Of a stretch of 64,000 nucleotides of DNA, positions 11,220 through 22,056 are shown piece after piece; the stretch's first letter is position 1, and each line of letters opens with the position of its first letter. The stretch covers positions 158,487,120 through 158,551,119 of the forward strand of contig OY997588.1 in the NCBI GenBank assembly GCA_963921825.1, read 5' to 3'. A program made the translations under genes and the position numbers. The notes below the pieces were generated by a model. It worked only from the letters and a program-made list of their open reading frames with translations, was not told the DNA's origin and made no database searches. This stretch comes from Erodium maritimum (lineage: Eukaryota > Streptophyta > Magnoliopsida > Geraniales > Geraniaceae).

Positions 11220-11440
11220 TACGCAGACTGCACCAGCCGCTAAAAACAGAGCAAAAACGCTTCTGAAAAAACGAAGGGGATGAAAGCAAACGTTACTGGT
11301 GAAACTAGAGAACCCAATAGACCAAGACAGAACCCTTGACCGGACGCGAGGAACGCCGGCGCCGACTTTGCACGAATCGCGAGACTCGACAAAACCCTAT
11401 ACTTCAGTTCCGAAAAGTTCGGAGCGAAGTAATTGGAGGT

Positions 11441-13685
11441 TTGTTGTGGTTTTAAATATCATGCATTTGATTGGCTAGAAAAACAAAGAGCCCCAAATTA
11501 TCAGGTGACATCATGGAAAAACACTCCTAGATTGATCTGAACCACACGATTTTATGGTGGGGAACTTTTCGGCCAATCACAGCTTCTCTTTTGATGATCC
11601 GCTGCCATAGGTTAAAGAGAAAAATATATAAATAATTACTTTTTTTTGTAATTACAAAAGAGCTACGTGTCCACCATTAATATGCTAGTATTTGTAAATA
11701 GTAACGAAGGATCTCTTGTAATAAGATTTAGTGAACTAAAATACGGATTAAGCGCTATTTAAGGAAAGGCGAAAGAGAGATAGACACGTGGCAGATAAAG
11801 TCATGGGAAATCGTGTCAATGTATATTTATCGATGAGCTGATGAGGACAAGTGGAGAGAGTGCGATTGGACCAATGCAGTAATGGCAATCCAGAATCGGA
11901 CAAACCAAAAGTTGCTCTCTTTCTAAAATAAAAAATGGTGATGGTGTTCTTAATATTATCTTCACTCGCGTGAGAGAAAAGTCACATATGTGTGATGATC
12001 AATCATGGTGTGGTTGGTGTTTGTTTCACCATGATTGCTTCTTATTCTCTGATCAAGACCTGGTTCGTATGGCGCGGTCGTGGAGTTGTTTGTTGGAAGG
12101 TATTGATTGGCGATGAAAAGTCAGATATATGGGGACGAGTTTTGAGCCTGGGTAGTGATGGGTGCGACACTAGGGGGACGAAGACACGCGGCTTGGTCTC
12201 AGGTGGCCTGTTTCGTTCTGTGGCGGAGAAAGGATCGGCCTAACCGAGGTTTGAGAGGCCGATGATAGTGAGGCAGCGCGGGGCGGAGCGAGGATTCTCT
12301 AGCGAAAGTCGTTATGGCGGTGTCGATCTCAGCATCGTTTGGTGTCGTCAATGGTGAGGGACTCGATTACAAGGGATCGAGGGTCTACGACTGGTCCTCG
12401 GGAGGGCAGTTAGCTCCGATGGTGGAGAAGGTAACGACCCAACTGTGGGATACAGGACTGTGGATGTCAGGTCACGGCGGTGGCAGCGTGGGGCGTTACG
12501 AGATGTTTCTCGTGAGGACTATCACCGCGGCTCCGACCTCAGCGTCGTTTGGTTGGCTGAGGTGTTCAGGTGGCCGACCCATCGGTGGTAGAGGATGGTG
12601 TTGAACATCATGACGTTATTGGTCAAGGCGAAGCCGGGGTGACCTCGGGCAGCAGGCAAGGCGACAATGGTAACAATGACGGAGGACAGAGTGGAGGCAG
12701 CAGGAGTAGTTGTTCGGTGCTTCGATCCACACATGTTGTTCGTCTTACTGTAGTATGGACAGGTACCATAAGGACTTGGTCCGTAGTCAGCGATAATAGG
12801 TACTTGTATGTTGGTAGTGTTCGAACATTCAATGGTCTGCACACTAATCTTGAGCATTGACTCAAAGGGACATGCATAGTACAATGGAGGGACACCACAT
12901 ATGGCGAGGGGCATAACACATCCTCGCCTCGATCAATGAGCACTTCGTGGCCCAGTGGGGGGTTTGCGGTAATACCGCCTCACTAGACGTAGGGTGGCAT
13001 CGATTCCACCAAGTACCGGCGCGACATTCTTCAATAAGATAAAGAACCAGCAATTTTACGTTTCTAAAGTCCCTCATTATCATTAGAGGGGGGACGACAT
13101 CCGCTAGTTCCTTGGGAGGATGCATAGTCCAATTGAGTCATTTCAGTCCCTGATTACAGGACTGCCCGGGTCGTCACTCTTGGGCTTCAGTATTCTACTA
13201 GAGCACAGCCCAGAGTCGATTTTTGCCTGATCGGATTATAGGGTTTACTCGGCCTTACCCCATAGTCTTCAGCCGCTGTAGCGGTTGCCTCGATCGCTAT
13301 CGTAGGATTCTCCTATCGACACCCTTGAAACAGTTCGGTGAAAGATTTATTTTCAATTTAGTAATTGTCCCACGTTGTGTGGATCTGTTATTTTTTTTAC
13401 TTACAAAAATTTCAATTGTCAGCTGTCTCTCTAAGGTAACCCGTTTTGGAATTTTACCTCTAGAGAGTTCCTTTTATTAATATATTACTCACGTTTTTTC
13501 CCGTAAATCATAATTATGTTATTTGATAGTTGTAAAAAAATTATTGAATATGTTTTTGGTATGTTTTACGTACGAATTTTTCAAGATAGAGATTTTATTA
13601 TTGAAAATATAAATTTGAAAGTAATAAATAATTCAAAATTTCCACATTTGTTTTATCTTTTGAATCTTTTTTACATATTTTTTAA
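11441..13685. other. Intergenic and unidentified repeat-derived sequence
   Basis: No gene recognised. 11441-11990 is AT-rich and promoter-like, with a G-box/ABRE at 11783-11792. 11990-13480 is richer in GC and has short overlapping frames, none resembling a known protein. Its texture suggests decayed LTR-retrotransposon DNA, but no LTR pair or primer-binding site was found. Confidence 0.4.
11783..11792 (+). promoter_or_regulatory. G-box / ABRE core GACACGTGGC
   Basis: A perfect ACACGTGGC element, bound by bZIP factors in abscisic-acid and stress-responsive plant promoters. It sits about 340 bp beyond the 5' side of the LINE, in sequence that could have been promoter of the heat-stress factor before the insertion. 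Confidence 0.45.
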
Positions 13686-14017
13686 GGGTTAATTGCGTAA
13701 AACTATATTAAAGTTTTGTTCAAAACGGCTGTATATATAACCTTTTGTTCATATTCTATAGGTACACTGGAGTTTTGTTTACAACTTTTTTAGATTTGAT
13801 GTAATAGGGATGTTCATAATGATGGTCTGGACAATACTTTCGAGATTCAATAGATTCGTGAGCAATACATAATGCACCCAACTTATTGAAAAAAATAATA
13901 CATAATGCACCTACAAAACGATGACAAAAAATTCAATGCATCTATAACAGCGTAGACAAAACTTTGTGTATGTATATATTTGTAGACAAAATATTAATAT
14001 AGTTTCAGACATTTAAC
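13686..14017. mobile_element. Foldback MITE with imperfect 9-bp target duplication
   Basis: The left arm GGGTTAATTGCGTAAAACT and the reverse complement of the right arm share AAACTATATTAA and continue with similar sequence for about 100 bp. The flanks ATTTTTTAA and TTTTCTTAA match at 7 of 9 positions, the size expected for Mutator-type insertion. No coding capacity. Confidence 0.6.
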
Positions 14018-14122
14018 TTTTCTTAAAACTTAAACAAAATGCAACAAAAAAATCGATCTAAAATACGTTTTCATAATTAACATGAAAAGTGTTACAACTT
14101 ACCAAGAGTGAAAACCCCATAC

Positions 14123-14181
<59 letters not shown>
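14123..14181. repeat. (TTA)n microsatellite
   Basis: About 19 perfect trinucleotide units in AT-rich intergenic DNA between the MITE and the tRNA gene. Confidence 0.97.
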
Positions 14182-14481
14182 TGTTTTACGAAACAAATAT
14201 TTTATCTTAATCAAATGCTAAGAAACACATACATAATATTTTTTGTAATGTTGACATGGTAAACAAAAAAGAATTTCAAGTTTTTTAATGTTACGAAAAC
14301 AACATTTGATTTTATGTTTTTTTATTTGATAATGTTAATTATTAATGTGACTGTTCAATCTTACATTATATTGTGTAAGCTATGATGATATATTGTTGTT
14401 ATTTTAAGGATGGTAAAAATATCATCTGAGAAGAAAACTAAAATAAAAATAATAAATTTACATATGAATTGTTGGGGCCCA

Positions 14482-14553
14482 AGCTCCCGGCGAGGATCAA
14501 ACTCGCGACCTTCCGCTTATAAAGCGAACACACTACCACTATGATACGGAAGC
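14482..14553 (-). tRNA. tRNA-Ile (anticodon UAU), possibly a variant copy
   Basis: A 72-nt cloverleaf folds on the minus strand. The acceptor arms GCTTCCG and CGGGAGC pair 7 of 7 with one G-U. The anticodon stem TTCGC/GCGGA encloses TTTATAA, giving anticodon UAU for AUA. The T stem is GCGAG/CTCGC. The D arm carries an A-box-like AGTGGTAG. The T loop reads TTTGATC rather than TTCGATC, so C56 is changed, which weakens the B box and the D-T loop contact. A T5 run lies some 40 nt downstream as a possible Pol III terminator. No intron. It could be a decayed copy. Confidence 0.75.
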
Positions 14554-15417
14554 AGATATATGGGGTTCGTGAAATAGCAAATTTCAATTCAAATTAATTA
14601 CAATACATATCACTTATTAATGTAGAGTTTACAACTTTAAAAAATCTATCATTTTTCTGTAAGGATGAGTGTCGGTTATGAAATGAATCTGTATAGCAAA
14701 CACCATAGTACATTTTATAGATGGAGTGGAACTACACATGTTTGTAGTTTTTTGATGGCGAGAGACCGAAAACAACTTAATATGCTAATTTATGCTTGAG
14801 ACCAAGATTCTTGGAGTAAAAGAGGAGTCCCACACCCTATCTATCCCTAGTCGAGACCCTTATAATGTCTGACAATAGTATTGAACACATTTCACTTGTT
14901 CGTTGGTAAGATCTCTTGAAATATGAGAATGGCTTTGATGGTGCCCGTTACCTCTTTATAGGGTTTGTTCTTGTATATATACTTTCAACCCTCTAAGCTC
15001 ATATTTCCTTAACATAGGTCTTTTATCCCCTTTTCCACTCGTTCTAAGGTGATTTATCGGAACATACGACAAGTATAGGTTCAGACGCGTTTTATCTGGC
15101 CACTCATTGCCAATTCTTTGGGTATTGAGGTGGATACTACTCTCATACCCACCATTCAGCCGTGGGATGATTTCTCTGATCCTGGTCAGTTTGGATGTGG
15201 ACAGATCGCTCTGGCGAAGGATCCGACTACAATTTACGAGACACTAAGAGCCTACCACTATCGGCCTTCAATACGAGCAGCTCTCAAGATTCTATATCCG
15301 TTGTGGTCGCCTTACCCATCGCGTCTAGGCCTGTATCGAGGGAGTGGGATGGGAGGAAGTCTGGTTTGATGACTCGCTCCATGTCCAAATGGGAGTTGAT
15401 ACAGACAGATTACTCCA
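14554..15417. other. Intergenic, no gene identified
   Basis: The first part is AT-rich. From about 14800 the sequence becomes mixed and repeat-like, with short frames of no recognisable similarity. Confidence 0.4.
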
Positions 15418-15420
15418 TGC

Positions 15421-16752
15421 ACAATGAGTAGGGGGTACCAAAATCTCGTAGGGTGCCCTGGTGGAAGACCTGTTGACATCTCTACCCTTTAGTGCCCGAA
15501 GGGGTAGACTTGGTATAAGGAAGGCAACTTCCTTCTCCATTTTTTCAGGCGCACATCCAGGATCGCTAGACGGGACATGCACAATCCTGAAGACCCGTGA
15601 CTTGGCTAACCCGAGTCAGGAGGACGATCATAGGCATTGGGAGGGGAGCACAGTTATATCAACGGGAGCCCTAGATAGTCATTGTCGCCTTGTCTAGAGG
15701 GCTCCCATTAGGAGATGGAGAATTCTATTATGATTGGGAAGTAGAAAGAACCTCGAAGGAGGATTGAGTCTCAAGTGCTTAAAGATGCTGAATAAAAAAA
15801 ATGGTGGAATAGGTTGGCCCAAGTCTACAGTCGTGCGAGTTACAAAGTACAGGCTCATCGATGAGGCTGAGAACGATTCTGATCAGGCGCAGGCGACCAA
15901 ACAGCCCTTCCAGGAGCCATGAGTCTACATGGAGCTTAGGGGTAGAAGGTTGGTGGCCTACCCCTCACGAACCGGAACCAGTTATATATGTCGTGCCTTG
16001 GGGGAACGTGTCTACACCAAGGACTTCATATGGTTTATGTTGTTCGTTTTTTGCTATTTCGCTTGTTTTAGTTGGATGTCTACTTCAAACACAATGGGGA
16101 TGAGGGGTACCAAAATATCGTATGGTTCCATGGTGGAAGACTTGTTAACATCTCTTATCTCTAGGGGCCGAAGGAGCAGACATGGTACAAGGAAGGAAGC
16201 TTCCTTTTCCATTTTTTCAGGGGCACATCCATGATCGTTAGACAAGACATGCACAATCGTGAAGACCCATGACCTAGCTAACTCGAGTCAAGAGGACGAT
16301 TAAAGGCACTAAGAAGGGAGCTTAACTATGTCAGCAGGAGCCCTAGATAGTCACTATCGCCTTCTCTAGAGGGCTTCCAGCATAAGATGAATATTTTCGT
16401 TATGATGGGAAGTAGAAAGAATCTCGAAGGAGGATTGAGTCTCAAGCGCTCGAAAATGCTGAAGACCAGAGGATGGAATAGGGCGACTCAGGTTTACAGC
16501 CGTGCAGGCTGCAAAGTATCGGCTCGTCGATGAGACTGAGGATGACTCTTATCAAGCGCGGGCTGCCAAACAACCCTTCTAGGAGCCATGAGTCTACATG
16601 GAGCTCGGGGGTAGAAGGTTAGTGGTCTATCCCTCACGACCCGGAATCAGTTCTACATATCGTGCCTTGGGGGAACGTGTCTACACTAAGGACGACATAT
16701 GACTTATGTTTTTTTTTAGCTATTTCGCTTGTTTTAGTTGGATGTTTGTTAT
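15421..16752 (+). repeat. Diverged tandem duplication, unit about 670 bp
   Basis: Copy 1 (about 15421-16080) and copy 2 (about 16091-16752) align along their whole length. Both start near ACAATGxG..GGGGTACCAAAAT and both contain CATTTTTTCAGG, GGAGCCCTAGATAGTCA, CTCGAAGGAGGATTGAGTCT, GAGCCATGAGTCTACATGGA and GCTATTTCGCTTGTTTTAGT at matching positions. Divergence is moderate. Frames are broken in both copies and no protein family is recognisable. It may derive from an LTR retrotransposon, but this is unproved. Confidence 0.85.
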
Positions 16753-17963
16753 ATCTTTTATTCATAGTATTTTACAATACCAGTTCAAGGTAGGGTTTAG
16801 AGATTTTTATCTGTCAAAGATGAAAATTAGACTACTCTAACGAATTTAAAACCACAAAACTTTCTACTGGAGGTTCAATCTTATTTTGATTCCTAGGACT
16901 TTTAACCTTATTTATATGTTTTGATTGACACGGCTAATTGCAACACACACAAGAAACTCATCAGATTTGTAATGAAATAAAAGTACAAAAGAGGCATGCC
17001 CAAAACTGAAGCCCAATGAAAGAAAACGAGATATCGAATTTGCCCAGAATATAACAACCCCATCCCGCGGGCGAAAGCGAGGTCCACACTGGGTCGTTCT
17101 CTCCTTTCCTTCCATATCCGTCGAATCGCGACAGTTCTTCCTCACTAGCAACCCTAGCTGCCGCCGCGGGAGGGTTCCCAAACGCCTACTACGGCTATTG
17201 TTCCGGCATGAAGTAAGAACTTCCGTGTTAGTCGGCATGAATTTTACAGCAATTGTCATCTCTCTGTGCTGTGATGAACTCGATTTCTTCGTTCTCACTT
17301 CACTTTATCTATGTAATGTGAGATTATGCATGTGTTGTAGGATAATTTGGTGATATTATTGTTCAAGGAAGTGAGTTTCATGGTTTATTTTGAAATTTTG
17401 TTTTGTACGGTTCATTTTGATTTGTATGACCCAACGGATAGTTTTTCTACTGGAGTATCTTAATGATGTTTCTGGGTTGTTTTGAGTTTTTTAGGTATGA
17501 ATCTTGTATGTTGTGTTCTGTATCTTGTGGTTCTATGATAATGAACTTACCTTGTATGTTTATGAATTGTGTATTCATGTGATAATTGCCCCTTAGGTTG
17601 GCTTGCATGATTCTAACTTTGTTAACCATGAAATGGAAGAAATTGGAAATGGGTTTCTACTTACTCAGTGATTTGAATGATTGAATTGGGTGGCGCGTTA
17701 ACGAGAACTTCTATAGTATACATTTACTATAGAATCGTAGTCAGGGGGCGCTTTATGTGATACAATGCTTGTTCATCTCGTATTCAGGCTATAGCTTTCT
17801 ATGGATTTGATCCCTTATCTGTCATAGTTCATGGAGATTTCAAGCTCATTGTCTAAGCTGAGATAGGTTTAATCCTTTCGATGACATGAAAATTTCCTCC
17901 AGGTAGTCTTAGTCAGCGCAAATTAGCTGTAACTTTGATATCGGTACTTCTGCAATCTTCACT
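16753..17963 (+). other. Upstream region and probable 5' UTR intron of BUD32
   Basis: GC-rich sequence at 17060-17215 (CAACCCTAGC, CCGCCGCGG) looks like a transcribed leader. A likely 5' UTR intron runs from GTAAGAAC near 17209 to TTTCCTCCAG near 17902. A tiny upstream ATG lies at the first exon end. No other gene seen. Confidence 0.45.
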
Positions 17964-20900
17964 ATGGATATTGCTGCTGATGGTAGTGAAGACAACAATA
18001 TCGTTCTGGTGAAGCAAGGAGCTGAAGCTGTGAGTACATGATCTATACTTTCAAGTAACTGTCTAGAAGTCTGCAAAAAAAAAAATCGATTGTATTTGAA
18101 TTTAGAACTATGTAAAAACTATTACTTGAATTTGCAGATTCTTATGCGGCTACAATAGTGAGAAATTTGATTGTTCTTAATGGTGGTTCATTTTATTGTT
18201 CACTCAGAGGGTCTTTGAGTCAACCTTTGTAGAAAGGAGGTATGTTGTCAAAGAGCGCTTCTCAAAGAAGTACAGGCATCCAAGTTTGGATTCAAAGCTT
18301 ACTCTTAGGCGTTTAAATGCGGTCAGTTTCTATCAATGCAGTACAGTTGACTCAACACTGTAATGTACATAAACAAGAAAGTCAATGCTTTGATTCTAAT
18401 TTTTTTTATCAACTAAATCGGGTTTATTAAAGCTTTTGTGCTCAAGGCCTTACTTATGTAGAAGTAAGGGAGCACCAAACGTGGCTTTGATTCTTAATGA
18501 AGTTTTTGAGATTTATGTATCAAGCAAGAAGTGAGCTCCCTTATGTAAAAGAGAGCTCTAGATCTTGCCACTTGACCCCACCTTGAGAAAGACTCAACAG
18601 TGGCTAAATAGAGAGAGGTAGGGTTTGAGTGTCCTTATGGGTTGGGCTGAATATTGTGGACCGAATTGTAGAAAGGGTGATTTGGTAATTAAATGTTTGA
18701 CTGGGCTGACAGATCAGATTACATGGCTGAGCACAAATCATTACCGGTCCGGCGAAAAAGAACCGGGCACCACCCGAAATACTGCCGGTTCAAGGATTTT
18801 TTCGACGGCTCCGGCCGATTTAACTCCGGTTCCGGTGGCGGTCGGTTTCGGTGAAATCGGTTAAGTTTGCTCACCCCTAGAAAAAGGGAGAGAAAGGCTT
18901 AGCAAAAGCTAAATAGAGAGAGACCCAATAGAAGTTGGTATTGCTAATTCATAATTAGGTTAATTATCTTTAGTACCCCTTATGCATTGGTAACACACTA
19001 GAAAAAAATTGGTCATGTTTACGCCACTTTGATGTTATGTGATCAATTCATAAGGCATGTAATTGTTCTGTTACCAGTCCATAAGGGGTACTAAATGATC
19101 TCTAATCAATTCATAAGGGGTACTAAATGTGTGTTACGAAAACGTAAGGAGTCTTATCAAACATTATAAAACTTTGGGGTACTAAAAGAATATTACCAAT
19201 TCAAAAGGGGTACAAAAAGTAATTAACCCTTCATAACTTGATCCCTTTGGTGTAGGAGGCTAGGTGCACTACAAAGGCAAGAAGACTTGGGGTTTGCACT
19301 CCAGTGTTGTATGCGGTAGATACCGTGTTGCACACCCTAACATTTGAGTATGTGGAGGGTCTTGCAGTCAAAGACATATTCCTTGGCTTTGGATCACACG
19401 GTGTCATTGAAGAACAAATGGATGATATGGTGACACAGATCGGTGCTGCTATTGCGAAACTACATGATGGTGGCCTCATTCACGGTGATTTAACCACATC
19501 AAACATGTTGATCCGCAGTGGAACAAATCAGCTGGTGAGTTAATTCATCGTGTGTTGTTACATTGCTGGATTGGCTTTTCAGGATAACTCAGAGGGCTTA
19601 TGTGTATAGTTCATAGGCTTATTGATTGCACCCTTGTCTTCTTATTTCAGGTCCTTATTGATTTTGGTCTGAGCTTCACATCAACGCTTCCAGAAGATAA
19701 AGCTGTTGATCTATATGTACTTGAACGGGCATTTCTCTCGATGCACTCTTCATGTGGGAATGTGGTAAGTGAAGTAAAGCTCGTATTGGTCCTTACCATT
19801 CACTCGTTAATAAGGATTAGGGATAATCTCACAAAAGTACGGTAAACCACTGTCTTTTTCATTTAATTACATCAACTTTTTAAATTTTGGGTTAATTACC
19901 TTTAGTACCCCTTATGTATTGGTAACACATTGGACAAAATTTTGGTCAAGTTTACGCTATTTTGATGATCTGTGACGAATTCATAAGACATGTAATTGTT
20001 CTGTTACCAATACATAAGGGGTATTAAATGATCAGTGACCAATTCATAAGGGGTACTAAAGATGTGTTACCAAAACATAAGGGGTTTATTGAACATTATA
20101 AAACTTGGGGGTACTAAAAGTGTGTTACCAATACAAAAGGGGTACAAAAGGTTATTAACCCTTAAATTTTCTCACCTTATTTCGGTTATAAATGTCAAAA
20201 ATACTCATTCAACAAGTTAGGAAATTTGGGCAAAGTTTATTGTACTAATGACTTATTTTTTAGGATCAATGACAGAAATATACCATGCACTTTAAAGTTC
20301 AAACTATTTGCATATTGTTACTGTTATCTTTATGATGTAGCAAGTTTTACCTTCTACTTGTTTTAGTTGCACCGTTAGTTAAAATTGACGGAAAAGGAAA
20401 GTACATGGTAACAACCTGCCACCCTTCTTCCTCAAAACCGTTATTATGTGTTTCTTTACTTTGAAATGACAAAATTAACCTTAATCCTCAAGACTGCCAA
20501 GATTTTATGGGGTAGTATAGTCTTTTCCATCGGACTTTAACTTTGTTGTAGATGGTGCAACTAAAAGAAAATATAGAATAACAACATGCTACAAAAAAGA
20601 TACCAGTAGCAGCATGCAAACAATTTAAAATACACACTATATTTCTGTCATCATCCGTATTTCTAAGGTTTGAAAATGGAGGGCATTTTGTCATTTATTA
20701 CCAAAATAGAGTAAAGTGGGATAATTTGCAAGTTTAATGTAGTTAGATGAGAAAATTTACAAGTCATTGTAGTTAAGTGAGAAAGGTGACAAGATTAATG
20801 TACTTCCAAAGCCTCATGTTTTATTCATATCCTCTGGAAACAACTTATTGTTTGGATATGTATGTGATATTTCCCGAAAGTCTCTTATAGAAAACTACAA

Positions 20901-21630
20901 TTACTCTTTAGACATATTGTTATAGTTTTAGTTTTATTCGTTAAATGGAGCTATATTGCAATGCAAACCTGATGACTTTTTTGGGAAGCTCGTATTTTAG
21001 CTGTTTCCCTTTAAAATCCGACCTAACAGAACTTCCACATTGCTAAGTTCATTACCAGAACTTATGCATTGCTAAGTTCATATACACATAATCTTGGGTT
21101 AATTACCTTTTGAATTGGTAACACGCCTTTAGTACCCCAAAGTTTTATAACGTTTAATAAGAGTCCTTACGTTTTAGTAACACACATTTAGTACCCCTTA
21201 TGAATTGGTCACAGATCATTTAATACCCCTTATTTATTGGAAACAGAACAATTACATGCTTTATGAATTCATCACATATCATTTAATACCCCATAGGTAT
21301 TGGTAACAGAACAATTACATGCTTTATGAATTGGTCACATATCATCAAAATGGCGTAAACTTCCATAATTTTTTCCAGTGTTACCAATACATATGGGGTA
21401 CTAAAGGTAATTAACCCTATGATCTTGTACAGATGGAGCGGATACTTGCTGCATATCGAAAATCCTCAAAGCAATGGTCAGCAACATGGAACAAGCTAGC
21501 TGAAGGTATGTCAAAACTTTTTTACTTTTCTTTTTTCGATTGTGTTTTCGGGTAGTTTTTCATTTTTGTTCTTTTCTTTGCTTCACGGACAGTGCGGCAG
21601 AGGGGACGCAAGCGCACCATGGTTGGATGA
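17964..21630 (+). CDS. BUD32: BUD32/TP53RK-type kinase of the EKC/KEOPS complex
   Basis: Atypical small kinase/ATPase of KEOPS, needed for tRNA t6A37 formation. Six exons: 17964-18029, 18208-18321, 19256-19534, 19651-19764, 21433-21505, 21593-21630. All junctions are GT-AG, and the product is 227 residues, the normal family size. The N lobe carries VKQGAEARVF and the ATP-anchoring K37 in YVVKERF; E61 follows LRRLNA. The C lobe has IHGDLTTSN (catalytic D138, N143) and IDFGLS (D157), the compact Bud32 versions of HRD and DFG. The C-terminus [11 protein letters not shown] is the conserved basic tail. The activation segment is short, as in the family. Introns 2 and 4 are swollen by MITEs. No alternative family fits. 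Confidence 0.96.
18957..19229 (+). mobile_element. MULE-like MITE, family A copy 1 (BUD32 intron 2)
   Basis: 273 bp. The ends read AGGTTAATTATCTTTAG and TAATTAACCC, inverted repeats of each other. Flanking TTCATAATT and TTCATAACT form a 9-bp target duplication with one mismatch. Internal motifs GGGGTACTAAA and CATAAGG recur. It lies 26 bp before the exon 3 acceptor. Confidence 0.85.
19820..20810. mobile_element. Large foldback element in BUD32 intron 4 (nested)
   Basis: Long inverted arms. On the left, ATGACAGAAATATACCATGC up to TTTTAGTTGCACC (about 20268-20370) pairs with about 20535-20655 on the right. Outer arms extend to AAAAGTAC near 19833 and GTACTTCC near 20800, and they match only when family A copy 2 is taken out of the left arm. 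The element is therefore older than copy 2. Borders approximate. Confidence 0.65.
19889..20161 (+). mobile_element. MULE-like MITE, family A copy 2 (BUD32 intron 4)
   Basis: 273 bp, the same length and orientation as copy 1. Starts GGGTTAATTACCTTTAG and ends GGTTATTAACCC. It is flanked by a perfect 9-bp duplication TTAAATTTT at 19880-19888 and 20162-20170. It is inserted in the left arm of the larger foldback element. Confidence 0.92.
21096..21417 (-). mobile_element. MULE-like MITE, family A copy 3, inverted (BUD32 intron 4)
   Basis: 322 bp. Starts GGGTTAATTACC and ends GGTAATTAACCC. Internal order is reversed relative to copies 1 and 2. It carries an extra duplication of about 49 bp (ACAGAACAATTACATGCTTT occurs twice). 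Flanks CATAATCTT and TATGATCTT match 7 of 9. It ends 15 bp before exon 5, so it supplies the sequence around that intron's branch site. Confidence 0.85.
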
Positions 21631-22056
21631 ACCTTGTCGGAACCATGATTTTTCTTGATTTTTTAAGGTTAAGAGAACACATTGTTTTGAAGGACTTGTT
21701 CAAGATGTAACTGTAATGTGTTGTTATCTAATAGACTATATAGCTGTAATTTTATACTGGTTACAAAATTTGTATTACAAGAGCTTCTTGGACTCGTTTT
21801 AAAGAGCAACAAGTGAAAATTATTGTTATATTTCAATTTTATTGTAATTTGAAATCTAGTAAAACAATGTAAAAAATTCAGAAATGTATTTTCTTACTAG
21901 ACTGTCGTTACTCCCTTATATTGTCATTGAAACTTAATCGAGTTTAATTTCAAGCTCGAATTCGATAAAAGCATTTGGAAATCTTCACCTATCAACTTTT
22001 ATGTTAGCTGGTCTTACATATAACATCCTGTCCTACAATTTTTTTGAATGAATATC
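21631..22056. other. BUD32 3' flank
   Basis: AT-rich 3' UTR and flank with no further gene visible. Confidence 0.5.

Larger units (their letters stand above)
5800..11440 (-). mobile_element. Near full-length L1-type LINE with RNase H
   Basis: A 5.6-kb non-LTR retrotransposon on the minus strand. ORF1 (gag-like) runs 11219-9860 and ORF2 (endonuclease, reverse transcriptase, zinc ribbon, RNase H) runs 9863-5811. ORF1 is preceded by a GC-richer leader of about 220 bp, and an AATAAA lies just after the ORF2 stop. I could not find a clear poly(A) tail or target-site duplication, so both outer borders are approximate. The long uninterrupted ORF2 suggests recent insertion, but ORF1 is frameshifted and an endonuclease catalytic residue is changed. 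Confidence 0.93.

Noticed and set aside
11992-12860. Short plus-strand frames (83-96 codons) as possible genes
   Set aside because: No recognisable similarity, no splice continuity, sequence looks like decayed repeat.
15421-16752. The 670-bp pair as LTRs of a retrotransposon
   Set aside because: The copies are adjacent with no interior, no primer-binding site and no TG..CA ends.
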